NCBI RefSeq assembly: GCF_000442315.1
Contig: NZ_KE557320.1
Location: 769,606 to 833,605 of the forward strand
From: Rubellimicrobium thermophilum DSM 16684
GTDB lineage: Bacteria; Pseudomonadota; Alphaproteobacteria; Rhodobacterales; Rhodobacteraceae
Reading direction: 5' to 3'
Length of the DNA: 64,000 nt
The position numbers and the translations under genes were made by a program. This document shows positions 28,372 to 38,754 of this stretch, one piece after another (positions within the stretch are counted from its first letter, which is position 1; every line of letters begins with the position of its first letter). The notes below the pieces were generated by a model. The model did not search any database. It was not told the DNA's origin and saw only the letters and a program-made list of their open reading frames with translations.

Positions 28372-28455
28372 TGGTGCCCGCGGCGGGATTCGAACCCGCA
28401 CGCCCGAAGGCAGGCGATTTTAAGTCGCCGGCGTCTGCCGTTCCGCCACGCGGGC
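28372..28455 (-). tRNA. tRNA-Leu (TAA)
   Basis: The minus strand gives a class II tRNA with acceptor GCCCGCG/CGCGGGC, anticodon stem-loop GCGA-CTTAAAA-TCGC with anticodon TAA, a long variable arm (TGCCTTCGGGCG) and T arm GCGGG-TTCGAAT-CCCGC. CCA is encoded (28372-28374). Confidence 0.96.
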
Positions 28456-28480
28456 TGCCCTGTTGCGGCGCCCGCAGAGC

Positions 28481-28951
28481 CTAGCCCTGCCCGCCTGACG
28501 CCGGAAGCCCCTCCTCCTTGACCGTTTCCATGGCCACATAGGTCGATGTGGCCTCCACATGAGGCAGGACGGACAGCTTTTCGGCCAGCAGGGCGCGATA
28601 GTCCGGCATTCCGGCCGTCCGCACCTTGAGCAGATAGTCGAAGCTGCCCGCGATCATGTGACAGGCCTCGATCTCTGGCACCGAAAGGACGGCGCGGTTG
28701 AACGCGGCCAGGGCCGCCTCGCGCGTGTCGGACAGCTTGACCTCGACAAAGGCGACATGGCCGCGTCCCACCGCCTGCGCGTTCAGCACGGCGCGCCAGC
28801 CGCGGATGACGCCCCGCGTCTCGAGCCGCCGCAGACGTGCCTGAACGGGGCTCTTGCTCAGCCCCACACGCGCGGCCAGCGCAGCGATGCTGATGCGCCC
28901 TTCCCGCTCCACGATCTCGAGGATGCGGCGGTCGAAGGAATCGAGGTGCAT
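28481..28951 (-). CDS. putR: Lrp/AsnC-family regulator, probable PutR
   Basis: This 156-residue regulator has the N-terminal winged helix-turn-helix of Lrp proteins (DRRILEIVEREGRISIAALAARVGLSKSPVQARLRRLE) and a C-terminal RAM ligand-binding domain (AFVEVKLSD..., HMIAGSFDYLLKVRTAGMPDYR). Divergent placement next to putA and its family make it the likely proline-responsive activator PutR, known from Agrobacterium and Rhodobacter. The putA here lacks its own DNA-binding domain, so a separate regulator is expected. Ligand and target are inferred from context. Confidence 0.88.
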   Translation of the reverse strand: MHLDSFDRRILEIVEREGRISIAALAARVGLSKSPVQARLRRLETRGVIRGWRAVLNAQAVGRGHVAFVEVKLSDTREAALAAFNRAVLSVPEIEACHMIAGSFDYLLKVRTAGMPDYRALLAEKLSVLPHVEATSTYVAMETVKEEGLPASGGQG

Positions 28952-28994
28952 TTCAACTCTCCGTTAACCCTCTCGTGCTAGACAGGATGGGACA

Positions 28995-29045
28995 ACGGCG
29001 AATCGCCTGCTTTCGCAGGTCAATCGCCGTCTGTCAGGTTTTTTT
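28995..29045 (+). promoter_or_regulatory. Hairpin with downstream U-tract in the putR-putA intergenic region
   Basis: ACGGCGA (28995-29001) pairs with TCGCCGT (29024-29030), and CCTGC (29006-29010) with GCAGG (29015-29019) around a TTTC loop. Eight bases later comes a run of seven T (29039-29045). It resembles an attenuator or terminator in the putA leader. The gap before the T-run makes this uncertain; it could also be an operator. Confidence 0.45.
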
Positions 29046-29140
29046 CGGTCTTTTGTCCTGTTGAACCGCCCTTCTCCGGGCACCTCTCCTTCTCGCCCTC
29101 TGTTAGGATCGCCGCAAGACTGTCATTCGCCGGATCTGCC

Positions 29141-32100
29141 ATGACCCCCCGCCCCGACCTTTCCGCCCTGCGCCATGCCATCGATGCTGGGACCCTCTCG
29201 CCCGAGGGGCCGCTGCTCGATGTCCTGCGGGATCGGGCGGCCCTCTCCCCTGCCGATCGGGCCGCGATCATGGACCGCACGGCCGATCTGGTGCGCGCGA
29301 TCCGCCAGGCCTCCCGCCCCGGGCTGATGGAATCCTTCCTGGCCGAATACGGCCTTTCGACGGATGAGGGGGTGGCCCTGATGTGTCTGGCCGAGGCGCT
29401 TCTGCGCGTGCCGGACGAGGGAACCATCGATGCGCTGATCGAGGACAAGATCGCCCCGTCCGACTGGGGGCGCCATCTGGGGCATTCCGCCTCTCCGCTG
29501 GTCAACGCCTCGACCTGGGCACTGATGCTGACCGGCAAGATGCTCGAGGATGAATCCCCGGGGATCGCAGGCCGCCTGCGTGCCGCCATCCGCCGGCTGG
29601 GCGAACCGGTGATCCGCGCCGCTGTCGCCCGCGCCATGAAGGAGATGGGCCGCCAGTTCGTTCTGGGCGAGAGCATCGACGCGGCCCGTATCCGCGCCCG
29701 TCCGCGCGAGGCAAGGGGGCAGACCTTCAGCTACGACATGCTGGGCGAGGCCGCGCGCACCGAACGCGATGCCGCAGCCTATCACCTCGCCTATTCGCGG
29801 GCTATTGCCGCCATCGCCCAGGATGCCACCCGCGGCAGCACCGCCGCCAATCCCGGGATCTCGGTCAAGCTGTCCGCCCTGCATCCCCGCTACGAGGAAG
29901 CCCAGCGGGACCGCGTCCTGGCCGAGCTTGTGCCCCGTCTGGCCTCGCTGACCCATCTCGCCCGCGCCGCCGGCATCGGCCTCAATGTGGATGCCGAAGA
30001 GCAGGAGCGCCTCTCCCTCTCTCTCGACATCATCGAGGCCGTGCTGCGCGACCCGGCCCTGCGCGGCTGGGACGGCTTCGGGGTTGTCGTGCAGGCCTAT
30101 GGCCGGCGGGCGGGGGCCGTGATCGACTGGCTCGATGCCCTCGCCCGCAGTCTCGACCGCCGCCTGATGATCCGCCTCGTCAAGGGCGCCTATTGGGATT
30201 CGGAGATCAAGCGCGCCCAGATCGAGGGGCTGGCGGATTTTCCCGTCTTCACCGCCAAGGAGGCCACCGATCTCAGCTATCTGGCCCATGCGCGCACGCT
30301 GCTGGCGCGGGCCGACCGGCTCTATCCCCAGTTTGCCACGCACAACGCCCATACGGCGGCCGCCATCCTCCACATGGCCGCGCAGATGGGCGTGCCGAAG
30401 GACGGGTGGGAGTTCCAGCGCCTCCACGGCATGGGCGAGGCGCTCCATGACCTGCTTCACGCGCAGGAAGGGACGCGGCTGCGCATCTATGCCCCCGTCG
30501 GGGCCCACCGCGATCTTCTGGCCTATCTGGTCCGCCGCCTGCTCGAGAACGGCGCGAATTCCTCCTTCGTGCACCGCATCGTGGATGACTCCATCCCGCC
30601 CGAGGCCGTCGCCACGGATCCCTTCGGCCCCCTGGCCATCGGGCGCATCCCGACCGGCGCCGACCTGTTCGCCCCTGCCCGTGTCAATTCCCGCGGCCGC
30701 GACCTGACGGATCGCCCGACCCTCGCTGCGATCGAGGCCGCGCGCGCCCCCTTCCGCGACAGCCTCTGGCAGGCGGCCCCGATCCTCGCGGAGGGAGAGC
30801 CCAGCGGCCCCCGCCGCGATCTGGCCGAGCCTGCCACGGGCCGCCCCCTCGGCACCGTGCAGGAGGCGGATGCCGCAACCGTTGCCCGCGCCGCCGCCGC
30901 CGCCCGGCCCTGGTCCGCGCCGCTGGCCGAACGCGCCGCGATCCTCCGCGCTGCCTCGGACCTCTACGAGGCGAATGAAGGCGAGATCCTCGCCCTCCTC
31001 GCACGCGAGGCGGGCAAGACCCTTCCCGATGCCGTGGGCGAACTGCGCGAGGCCGTGGACTTTCTACGCTACTATGCCGCAGAGGCCGAACGGCAGACCC
31101 TGCCGGACGGCGCCGGGATCTGGGCCTGCATCAGCCCCTGGAACTTTCCGCTGGCCATCTTCACGGGCCAGATTGCGGCCGCGCTGGTCACCGGCAACGC
31201 CGTTCTGGCCAAGCCGGCACCACAGACCCCGCTCATGGCCCATCGCGCCGTGCAGTGGCTGCACGAGGCGGGGGTGCCCCGCCACGCGCTCCAGCTTCTT
31301 CCGGGCGGAGCGGGGACGGGCGCGGCCCTTGTCGCCGTGCCGCAGATCGCCGGCGTGGCCTTTACCGGTTCGACGGCCACGGCCCGCGCCATCCGCCGCA
31401 CGCTCGCCCAGGGCGTCCCTGGCCGCCCCCTCATCGCCGAGACGGGAGGAATCAACGCCATGATCGTGGATTCCACCGCACTGCCCGAACAGGCCGTGCG
31501 CGACATCCTGGCATCTGCCTTCCGCTCTGCCGGTCAGCGCTGCTCGGCCCTGCGCTGCCTCTATCTGCAGGAGGAGATCGCCGACACCGTGCTGGAGATG
31601 CTCCGCGGTGCGCTGGCGGAGCTCCGCCCCGGCAATCCATGGGATCTCTCGACCGATCTGGGCCCCGTCATCGACGCCGCCGCCCGCGACGGAATCCTGT
31701 CGCATGTCGAACAGGCCCGGGCCGAGGGGCGCATCCTGGCCGAACTGCCGGTTCCCTCTGCGGGCACTTATGTGCCGCCTGTCGTGATCCGCGTCGGCTC
31801 CATCGGCGAGATCGGGCGCGAGGTGTTCGGCCCCGTCCTCCATGTGGCGACATGGAAGGCCGGGACGCTCGATGCCGTCATCGACGCCGTGAATGCCACC
31901 GGCTACGGGCTGACCTTCGGCTTCCATTCACGCATCGACGACCGGGTGCAGCGCGCGGTGGAGCGCGTCCATGCTGGCAATCTCTATGTCAACCGCAACC
32001 AGATCGGGGCCGTCGTCGGGTCCCAGCCCTTCGGAGGAGAGGGGCTCTCCGGCACCGGGCCAAAGGCGGGGGGGCCGCATTATCTCGCCCGGATGGCCGC

Positions 32101-32641
32101 CCGGCCGATTGAGGCCGCCCTCGATGAGGGGTCATGGACCGGGGCCGGGGATCCCCGGGCCCTTGCCGCGCGCCTGAGCGAGGCAGCGGCGGCACCGCCC
32201 CGCCGGCCCGCGCCGGAGCCCCTGACGATGCCCGGCCCCACCGGGGAATCGAACCGGCTCGGCCTGCATGCACGGGACCCCTTCCTCTGCCTCGGCCCCG
32301 GGCCCCGCACGGCTGCGGCCCAGGCCCGGGCCGTGGAGGAGGCCGGCGGACGCGCGGTCGAGGCGGGGGAAGGCCTCGCCCCGGAAGCGCTGACCACGCT
32401 GGCCCCTCTCGCCGGTGTCCTCTGGTGGGGAGACGAGGACCGGGCCGCCGCGTTCGAACGCGCTCTTGCTGCGCGTGACGGTGCCATCCTGCCTCTGATC
32501 CGCAGCAGGCCTGCCCGCTGGGAGGTGATGGTGAACGGCACAGCTGCATCGACACGACCGCCGCCGGCGGCAATGCCACGCTTCTTGCGGGCTCTGCCAC
32601 CGGCGGGGCGGGATGAGGGATGGCGGCCGTGCCTGCCTTAG
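29141..32641 (+). CDS. putA: Bifunctional proline dehydrogenase / L-glutamate-gamma-semialdehyde dehydrogenase
   Basis: PutA oxidises proline to pyrroline-5-carboxylate with FAD and then to glutamate with NAD+. The proline dehydrogenase barrel covers about residues 80-480 ([26 protein letters not shown]). The aldehyde dehydrogenase part covers about 510-1010 ([33 protein letters not shown], catalytic C801 in SAGQRCSA). It has no N-terminal ribbon-helix-helix domain. The C-terminus is altered: one G appears lost near 32532, and restoring it gives [18 protein letters not shown], a standard PutA ending, with a stop at 32614-32616. As written, the frame runs on to 32641 and overlaps the end of xylA. 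Confidence 0.95.
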   Translation: MTPRPDLSALRHAIDAGTLSPEGPLLDVLRDRAALSPADRAAIMDRTADLVRAIRQASRPGLMESFLAEYGLSTDEGVALMCLAEALLRVPDEGTIDALIEDKIAPSDWGRHLGHSASPLVNASTWALMLTGKMLEDESPGIAGRLRAAIRRLGEPVIRAAVARAMKEMGRQFVLGESIDAARIRARPREARGQTFSYDMLGEAARTERDAAAYHLAYSRAIAAIAQDATRGSTAANPGISVKLSALHPRYEEAQRDRVLAELVPRLASLTHLARAAGIGLNVDAEEQERLSLSLDIIEAVLRDPALRGWDGFGVVVQAYGRRAGAVIDWLDALARSLDRRLMIRLVKGAYWDSEIKRAQIEGLADFPVFTAKEATDLSYLAHARTLLARADRLYPQFATHNAHTAAAILHMAAQMGVPKDGWEFQRLHGMGEALHDLLHAQEGTRLRIYAPVGAHRDLLAYLVRRLLENGANSSFVHRIVDDSIPPEAVATDPFGPLAIGRIPTGADLFAPARVNSRGRDLTDRPTLAAIEAARAPFRDSLWQAAPILAEGEPSGPRRDLAEPATGRPLGTVQEADAATVARAAAAARPWSAPLAERAAILRAASDLYEANEGEILALLAREAGKTLPDAVGELREAVDFLRYYAAEAERQTLPDGAGIWACISPWNFPLAIFTGQIAAALVTGNAVLAKPAPQTPLMAHRAVQWLHEAGVPRHALQLLPGGAGTGAALVAVPQIAGVAFTGSTATARAIRRTLAQGVPGRPLIAETGGINAMIVDSTALPEQAVRDILASAFRSAGQRCSALRCLYLQEEIADTVLEMLRGALAELRPGNPWDLSTDLGPVIDAAARDGILSHVEQARAEGRILAELPVPSAGTYVPPVVIRVGSIGEIGREVFGPVLHVATWKAGTLDAVIDAVNATGYGLTFGFHSRIDDRVQRAVERVHAGNLYVNRNQIGAVVGSQPFGGEGLSGTGPKAGGPHYLARMAARPIEAALDEGSWTGAGDPRALAARLSEAAAAPPRRPAPEPLTMPGPTGESNRLGLHARDPFLCLGPGPRTAAAQARAVEEAGGRAVEAGEGLAPEALTTLAPLAGVLWWGDEDRAAAFERALAARDGAILPLIRSRPARWEVMVNGTAASTRPPPAAMPRFLRALPPAGRDEGWRPCLP

Positions 32642-33934
32642 AGGTAGCGATTGACCAGATTCTCCAGTCGCTCCTGACGGCCCGACCGGGGCCGGGGTTC
32701 GATGCCCTCGGCCTCGACGCGCGCTGCCAAAGTGGCAAGGTCGGAGCGGAGGATGTCGCCGGCCTTGTCCCAGCCGGCATAACGCTCGGCCCGCGCGGTC
32801 TCGAGCTTGCCGTCCTCGAGCATCCGGGCCGCAGCCTTCAGACCGGCCGCACAGACATCCATCGCGCCCGCATGGGCCAGCACGAGATCCTCGGGATCGA
32901 TCGACTGGCGGCGGATCTTGGCGTCGAAATTGGTTCCCCCCGTGGTGAACCCGCCGGCGCGCAGGATCTCGTAATAGGCCAGTGCCGTCTCGGGGACATT
33001 GTTGGGAAACTGGTCGGTATCCCAGCCGGACTGGTAGTCGTTCCGGTTCATGTCGATCGAGCCGAAGATGCCCAGAGCTGCCGCGGTGGCGATCTCATGC
33101 TCGAAGCTGTGGCCCGCCAGGATCGCGTGCCCCTGTTCGATGTTGACCTTGACCTCCTTCTCGAGGCCGAAGTCCTTGAGGAAGGCATAGACGGTGGCCA
33201 CGTCCCAGTCATACTGGTGCTTGGTGGGCTCCTGCGGCTTGGGCTCGATCAGGATGGTGCCCTTGAAGCCGGACTGCTTCGCATAGTCCACGACCATGGT
33301 CAGGAAGCGTCCGGCCTGTTCGCGCTCGCGCTTCAGATCGGTGTTGAGAAGCGTCTCGTAACCTTCGCGTCCGCCCCAGAGGACGTAGTTCTCGCCGCCC
33401 AGCTTGCGCGTCGCGTCGAGGCAGGCCTTCACGGTGGCGGCGGCATAGAGGAACACATCCGGGTCCGGGTTGGTGGCCGGCCCCGGCCATGAAGCGCCGG
33501 TGCGAGAAGAGATTTGCCGTCCCCCAGAGGCAGCGCACGCCGCTGGCGGCGGATTTCTCGCCGATATAGTCGGTGATCTCCTCGAGCCGCCGGCGGCTTT
33601 CGGCGAAGGTCGCCCCTTCGGGGCGGATATCGGCATCGTGCCAGCAATAGAAGGGCACGCCCAGGATGCCGAACAGTTCAAAGGCGACATCGGCCTTGAG
33701 CCGGGCCAGATCCATCGTGTCGCCGAACCAGGGACGTTCGAAGGTCTGTCCGCCGAAGGGATCGCCCCCTTGCCAGGCAAAGCTGTGCCACCAGGCGACG
33801 GCAAAGCGCAGGTGGTCCTTCAGCGGCTTGCCGAGGACGATCTCCTCCGGGTTGTAGTGGCGGAAGGCGAATTCGTTGTCGCTGTCGGGTCCCTCGTAGC
33901 GCAGCGGCTCGATGCCCTTGAAGAAGTCGGTCAT
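32638..33934 (-). pseudogene. xylA: Xylose isomerase, split by a one-base insertion
   Basis: XylA interconverts D-xylose and D-xylulose in the cytoplasm. The N-terminal frame (ATG 33934) includes the catalytic [13 protein letters not shown] (H99) and [15 protein letters not shown]. Near 33480 one extra G/C base shifts the frame. Removing it continues as [13 protein letters not shown], then [16 protein letters not shown] (family signature), the metal ligands in [17 protein letters not shown], and [17 protein letters not shown], to the stop at 32638. The span is 3x432+1, fitting one inserted base in a 431-residue protein. It is the last gene of the xylFHGBA operon. Confidence 0.92.
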
Positions 33935-33949
33935 GATGGTCCCTTCGGA

Positions 33950-35389
33950 TCAGGCGCGCCCCTTGAGCGCGCGATAGGCATCCCGGTAGCGGGCATGGGC
34001 TTCGGCAAAGGCGGGGGCCAGTACCGGATCGGGTTCCACGACGCGCGCGATGCGTGGGGGGGTGGCGATCTCGGCTCCGGCTCCGGTCGCCGCCATCATC
34101 CCCAGACGCGCCGCCCCGAAAGCGCCGCCGAAATCGCCCGCCTCGGGCACTTCGACCGGGAGGCCGAGCGAGGTCGCGATCGCCCGCAACCAGTAGTCCG
34201 AGCGCGACCCGCCCCCCACAGCGATCAGCCGTTCGAAGCGCGTGCCCGTTCCCGCCAGGGCATCGAAGCTGTCGCGGATCGCATGCGTCACGCCCTCCAG
34301 AACCGCCCGCGTCATCGCCTCGCGGTCCGTGGCGTGATCGAGATGAAGGAAGGAGGCCCGCACAGCCGCGTCGTTATGGGGTGTGCGCTCTCCGCCCAGA
34401 TAGGGCAGGAAGAGCGTCCGTCCGGGCGCCTGCAGGGGGCCGAGCGCACCCGTCAGATCGGAGGCCTTCGCCCCCGCGATCCGCGCGAACCAGTTGAGGG
34501 CATCCGCAGCCGCCAGGATCACTCCCATCTGGTGCCAGGTCTGCGGCAGGGCATGGCAGAAGGTATGCACCGCGCTTGCGGCATCCGGCCGATAGGCATC
34601 CGAGGCGGCGAACAGCACGCCAGAGGTTCCCAGCGAGACGAAGGCCTGTCCGGCCTTCACCACACCCACGCCCACGGCCGAGGCGGCGTTGTCCCCGCCC
34701 CCTCCGGCGACGGGCACGCCCTTCGGCATGCCCCAGCGCGCCGCAAGATCATCGCGCAGCCGCCCCGAGACTTCGGAGCCTTCCACCAGATGCGGCATCT
34801 GAGCCCGTGACAGCCCGGTGGCGGCCAGCAGGCCGTCGTCCCAGTCCCTCCGCCCGGTATCGAGCCAGGCCGTCCCGGCGGCATCGGACATCTCGCCCGC
34901 GGCCTCGCCCGTCAGCCAGAGGCGCAGATAATCCTTGGGCAGGAGGACAAGAGAAACCCTGTCAGCGACTTGCGGCTCGTTGTTGCGAACCCAGACAAGC
35001 TTCGGCGCGGTGAATCCCGGAAAGACGATATTGCCGGTGACCGCGCGGAAGCGTGGATCGGCATCGAGGGCGGCAGCTTCTGCATGGCTGCGCGTATCGT
35101 TCCAGAGGATGCAGGGTCGCAGGACCCGGTGTGCCTCATCCAGAAGCGTGGCGCCATGCATCTGCCCGGACAGGCCGATGCCCCGCAGGGCCGAAAGATC
35201 GGCCTGCGCCGCGAGCGCATCGAGGACGGCCTCGGCCGCGGCGATCCACTCGGCCGGATCCTGTTCCGACCAGCCGTCATGCGGGCGCGAGACGCTCAGC
35301 GGTGCCGTGGCCTCGGCCAGAAGGGACTGATCCTCCCTGATCAGGACGCCCTTCAGCCCCGATGTGCCCAGATCGAGACCCAGGAACAT
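33950..35389 (-). CDS. xylB: Xylulokinase
   Basis: XylB phosphorylates D-xylulose to xylulose 5-phosphate, which enters the pentose phosphate pathway. The 479-residue FGGY-family kinase begins MFLGLDLGTSGLKGVLI (ATP phosphate loop), has GLSGQMHGATLLD and ILWNDTRSHAEA (sugar binding, catalytic Asp region further on in GGGGDNAASAVG), and LIAVGGGSRSDYWLRAIA near the C-terminus. It lies one base after the ABC ATPase and 15 bases before xylA in the same operon. Confidence 0.96.
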   Translation of the reverse strand: MFLGLDLGTSGLKGVLIREDQSLLAEATAPLSVSRPHDGWSEQDPAEWIAAAEAVLDALAAQADLSALRGIGLSGQMHGATLLDEAHRVLRPCILWNDTRSHAEAAALDADPRFRAVTGNIVFPGFTAPKLVWVRNNEPQVADRVSLVLLPKDYLRLWLTGEAAGEMSDAAGTAWLDTGRRDWDDGLLAATGLSRAQMPHLVEGSEVSGRLRDDLAARWGMPKGVPVAGGGGDNAASAVGVGVVKAGQAFVSLGTSGVLFAASDAYRPDAASAVHTFCHALPQTWHQMGVILAAADALNWFARIAGAKASDLTGALGPLQAPGRTLFLPYLGGERTPHNDAAVRASFLHLDHATDREAMTRAVLEGVTHAIRDSFDALAGTGTRFERLIAVGGGSRSDYWLRAIATSLGLPVEVPEAGDFGGAFGAARLGMMAATGAGAEIATPPRIARVVEPDPVLAPAFAEAHARYRDAYRALKGRA

Positions 35390-35390
35390 C

Positions 35391-36143
35391 TCAGACCACA
35401 GCCCGCTCGGGCATCTTGCCCAGGATGATCATGCCCAGAAGGTCGTCCTCTGTCACATCGGCGATCCGCACCGTCCCCACAAGCTGACCATTCTTCATCA
35501 CATGGGCGCGGTCGCACATCTTCATGACCGCATGGATGTCGTGATCGATCAGGAAGATGCCGAGTCCCTGCGCCTTGAGCTGCTGGATCAGTTCGGCCAC
35601 CATCGCCGTCTCCTGCACGCCCAGCGCGGCGGTCGGCTCGTCCATGATCAGGATCTTGGCGTTGAAATAGACGGCCCGGGCGATGGCGACCGACTGCCGC
35701 TGCCCGCCAGAGAGGGCGGACACCGGCTCCTTGATCTTGCGGAAATTGGGGTTGAGACGGGCCATGATCCGGCGCGTCTCCGCCTCCATCCGGTCGTCGT
35801 CGAGGAATCCCCAGCGGTCTCGCAGCTCGCGCCCCAGGAACAGATTGGCCGGGGCAGGCAGGTTATCGGCCAGGGCGAGGGTCTGATAGATTGTCTCGAT
35901 GTTGTAGCGCCGGGCATCCGCGGGGCTGCGGATGTCGGCCTTCCGGCCCTCGATGAGGATCTCGCCGGAATCGGCCCGGTAGGCACCGGAAAGAACCTTG
36001 ATCAACGTGGACTTCCCGGCCCCGTTATGGCCCAGAAGGCCGACCACCTCACCGGGATAGAGGTCGATCGACACCCCGTCCACCGCGCGCACCCCTCCGA
36101 AGGAGATGCGGATATCCTTCATTTCGACCAGCGGCGTCGTCAT
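35391..36143 (-). CDS. xylG: Sugar ABC transporter ATP-binding protein, XylG-like single-domain form
   Basis: The ATPase drives xylose uptake through the XylH permease. At 250 residues it carries one ABC cassette, unlike E. coli XylG with two (about 510). Walker A is [12 protein letters not shown], the signature is [17 protein letters not shown], Walker B is [14 protein letters not shown] and the switch histidine is in [10 protein letters not shown]. The carbohydrate-type sequence and its place between xylH and xylB define its role. It may function as a homodimer. Confidence 0.92.
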   Translation of the reverse strand: MTTPLVEMKDIRISFGGVRAVDGVSIDLYPGEVVGLLGHNGAGKSTLIKVLSGAYRADSGEILIEGRKADIRSPADARRYNIETIYQTLALADNLPAPANLFLGRELRDRWGFLDDDRMEAETRRIMARLNPNFRKIKEPVSALSGGQRQSVAIARAVYFNAKILIMDEPTAALGVQETAMVAELIQQLKAQGLGIFLIDHDIHAVMKMCDRAHVMKNGQLVGTVRIADVTEDDLLGMIILGKMPERAVV

Positions 36144-36144
36144 G

Positions 36145-37437
36145 TCACCTCACCCCCAGACGCTTGCGATAGGCTGCGTCGATCCACACCGCGAGGACCA
36201 GCACCAGGCCGACGACGATGTTCTGGAAGGGCGTATCCACCCCCACCATTCCCATGCCCGACTGGAGCGACTGCATGATGAGTGCGCCGAGGATGGCGCC
36301 GTAGATCGTCCCCACGCCCCCGGCGAGCGCCGTGCCCCCGATCACCGCCGCAGCGATGACTCGCAGTTCGTCCAGCGTGCCGATGTCGTTGCCGTGGTTC
36401 TGAAGCCGCGCCTGCGCCACCAGTGCCGACAAGCCGCAGAGGAAGCCCATCAGGGCAAATACCTTGACCGTCAGCCAGCGTGTATTGATGCCGGAAAGGG
36501 CCGCAGCTTCCGGATTGCCGCCGGTGGCATAGATATAGCGGCCAAAGCGGGTCTTGCGCGCGATCACGGTCATGGCCACGACGACAAGGATCAGCAGCAG
36601 GACCGAGATCGGCAGGCCATGGCCGATCGAATAGCCTTCGGGCACGGTCTCGCCGCGGGCCTCGAACATCCGGCGCAGGCGGCCGGGCGGAAGCTGGTAG
36701 GCATTGAGGATCGCCACGAAGCCCAGGATCGCCCCGGCCGCGAGGGCGGACAGCACAGCTTCAGCCCAGAGCGGCTTGACCGGGAAGCCGTGGGATTCCT
36801 TGCGCTTCCGCGTGCTCCAGATTGCCCAGAGCGCGACGAGGGTGGCGGCGATACCGATGATCCAGGACCAGGTCGGGAACAGGATGCCTTCGGCCCCGCC
36901 GAACAGGATCAGCGTCTGGTCGAGCGGCCCGATGGTCTGCCCGCGTGTCGTATACCAGGCGACATTCCGCCAGATCAGCAGTCCGCCCAGCGTCACGATG
37001 AAGGACGGAATCCCCTGATAGCCCGCAAGCCAGCCATGCAGGGCCCCGATGGCGGTGCCGGTGACCAGCCCGGCGAGGATGGCAAGCGGTGCGATGGCCC
37101 AGTGGCCGAGCGGCAGGCCGAAATACTGCGGGAGCCACTGTGTCTGGGTCATGGCCATCACGGCCGAACACATGGCCAGCAGGGAGCCCACCGACAGGTC
37201 GATGTGCCGCATGACGATCACGAAGACCATGCCTGTGGCCATGATGGCGACCGAGACGGTCTGGATCGTGATGTTGAAGATGTTGCGCGGCGTCAGGAAC
37301 GTGCCCCCGGTCGCCACCGTGAAGACCAGGATGACAAGCGCGAAGGCGCCCAGCATCCCCAGAAGCCGCATGTCGAGCTGAAGCTGCTCCACCATGCTTC
37401 GCCGCGAGCCCAGACCCGGATGTGTCACCTCGCTCAT
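36145..37437 (-). CDS. xylH: Xylose ABC transporter permease
   Basis: This 430-residue inner-membrane protein has about ten to twelve hydrophobic helices of the BPD_transp_2 (RbsC/XylH) family, including [25 protein letters not shown] and [25 protein letters not shown], the family's cytoplasmic coupling region. I take the ATG at 37437, preceded by a purine-rich GGGGGAG; the ATG at 37470 would add 11 residues. Its stop is one base from xylG. It forms the channel for xylose delivered by XylF. Confidence 0.94.
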   Translation of the reverse strand: MSEVTHPGLGSRRSMVEQLQLDMRLLGMLGAFALVILVFTVATGGTFLTPRNIFNITIQTVSVAIMATGMVFVIVMRHIDLSVGSLLAMCSAVMAMTQTQWLPQYFGLPLGHWAIAPLAILAGLVTGTAIGALHGWLAGYQGIPSFIVTLGGLLIWRNVAWYTTRGQTIGPLDQTLILFGGAEGILFPTWSWIIGIAATLVALWAIWSTRKRKESHGFPVKPLWAEAVLSALAAGAILGFVAILNAYQLPPGRLRRMFEARGETVPEGYSIGHGLPISVLLLILVVVAMTVIARKTRFGRYIYATGGNPEAAALSGINTRWLTVKVFALMGFLCGLSALVAQARLQNHGNDIGTLDELRVIAAAVIGGTALAGGVGTIYGAILGALIMQSLQSGMGMVGVDTPFQNIVVGLVLVLAVWIDAAYRKRLGVR

Positions 37438-37476
37438 GCTCCCCCTTTCCTGCGGCCCATGCGGCCGCATCGTCCA

Positions 37477-37504
37477 GGCGCGCCCCGCAGAGGGGGGGCG
37501 CGCC
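37477..37504. promoter_or_regulatory. Intercistronic G/C hairpin between xylF and xylH
   Basis: GGCGCGCCCC (37477-37486) and GGGGCGCGCC (37495-37504) form a perfect 10-bp inverted repeat with an 8-base loop, 20 bases after the xylF stop in the direction of transcription. There is no T-run. It probably protects the abundant xylF message or acts as a partial terminator that lowers permease expression. Confidence 0.55.
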
Positions 37505-37523
37505 GTTTCAGGCCTTTCGGCGC

Positions 37524-38556
37524 TCAGTTGCAGGGGGCGGGACCGTTGGTGACGCCCTGGCAGAGCGCTTCCTTCGTGATCCAGCCCGCATCCACCACGA
37601 CCGAGAGATTGTCGCGAGTGATCGGCACCGGATCGAGGAAGATCGCGTTCACCGTGTTCCCGCCCGGCGTCGTGAACTGTTCGACCCCCTCGATCGAGGC
37701 CGGATCGACCCCCTGGGCGAGCTGCACCGCCACCTCGCCCGCCACGCGGCCGAGCTCGCGCGCGTCCTTCCAGACGGAGACGGTCTGCGTCCCCTGGGCG
37801 ATGCGGTTCAGAGCGGCATGGTCGCCGTCCTGACCGGAGACGGGGATGCCCTGGAGCCCCTGCGCCGTCAGCGCCGCCACGACACCGCCTGCCGTCCCGT
37901 CATTGGAGGCCACGACGGCATCGACCTCGTTGTTGGTCTCGGGTCAGGATCTGCTCCATGTTGCGCTGGGCGTTGGCAGGCAGCCAGCCATCGGTATAGG
38001 CCTCGCCGACGATGGTGATCTTGCCGGCGTCGATCGCCTCCTGCAGCACCTCCTGCTGACCGCCGCGCAGGAAGTCCGAGTTGGGATCGGTGGGCGAACC
38101 CTTGATCATCACGTAATTGCCTTCCGGCGCCTGCTCGAGAACGGCGCGCGCCTGCATCCGGCCCACCTCGACATTGTCGAAGGTGATGTAGAAGGCGCGC
38201 GGATCCTCGATCAGACGGTCATAGGCGATGACCGGGATGCCGGCATCGGCCGCGGCCTGCACGGCCGGGATGATCGCCGCCGTATCCTGCGCAAGGATGA
38301 TGAGCGCATCGACGTCCTGCGCGATCAGCGATTCGACATCCGCAAGCTGCTTGGAGGACGAGGACTGGGCATCCGCCGAGACATACTCCGCCCCTGCCGC
38401 CTCGAGTGCGGCCATGATCGCCGCTTCGTCGGTCTTCCAGCGCTCCTCCTGGAAGTTCGACCAGCTCACCCCGACGGTGATCTGGTCATCCTGTGCCCAG
38501 GCGGCACCGGTGAGGCCAGCCGTCATCGCAACGGCGGCCAGAATGGCTCTGCGCAT
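37524..38556 (-). pseudogene. xylF: D-xylose-binding periplasmic protein, split by a one-base insertion
   Basis: XylF captures xylose in the periplasm for XylHG. It has a signal peptide ([22 protein letters not shown]) and reads [49 protein letters not shown] and [19 protein letters not shown]. At about 37937 ILT is followed by an extra base (ACCCGAGACC for ACCGAGACC). Removing it restores [19 protein letters not shown] and SGQDGDHAALNRI to the stop at 37524 (NGPAPCN). The span is 3x344+1. A good ribosome binding site (GGGAGG) precedes the ATG. It is the first gene of the xyl operon. Confidence 0.93.
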
Positions 38557-38621
38557 CTGGATTCCTCCCTGAATCGCATGCAGCCCCGCTCAGCGGGAAC
38601 CAGGACGCAGACTGCCAGAAT

Positions 38622-38695
38622 ATTTTCCTTTGTCAAAGAAAAAATGATCATGTCGCGCCTCCAGATGCAGATTTTCCCTGTTCCCTTGCGAAAAT
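38622..38695. promoter_or_regulatory. Palindromes in the xylF-xylR divergent region, XylR operator candidates
   Basis: ATTTTCCTTTG (38622-38632), a central T and CAAAGAAAAAAT (38634-38645) make a near-perfect AT-rich palindrome. A second pair, ATTTTC (38671-38676) and GAAAAT (38690-38695), follows. They lie 66-139 bases before xylF and 60-133 before the ROK regulator gene, as expected for shared repressor sites. Function is inferred. Confidence 0.6.
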
Positions 38696-38754
38696 ATGGG
38701 GCAAACTCCTGCATACGACCTTTGCTGTCGCAGAAATACTTTGGGGTCTGAACG

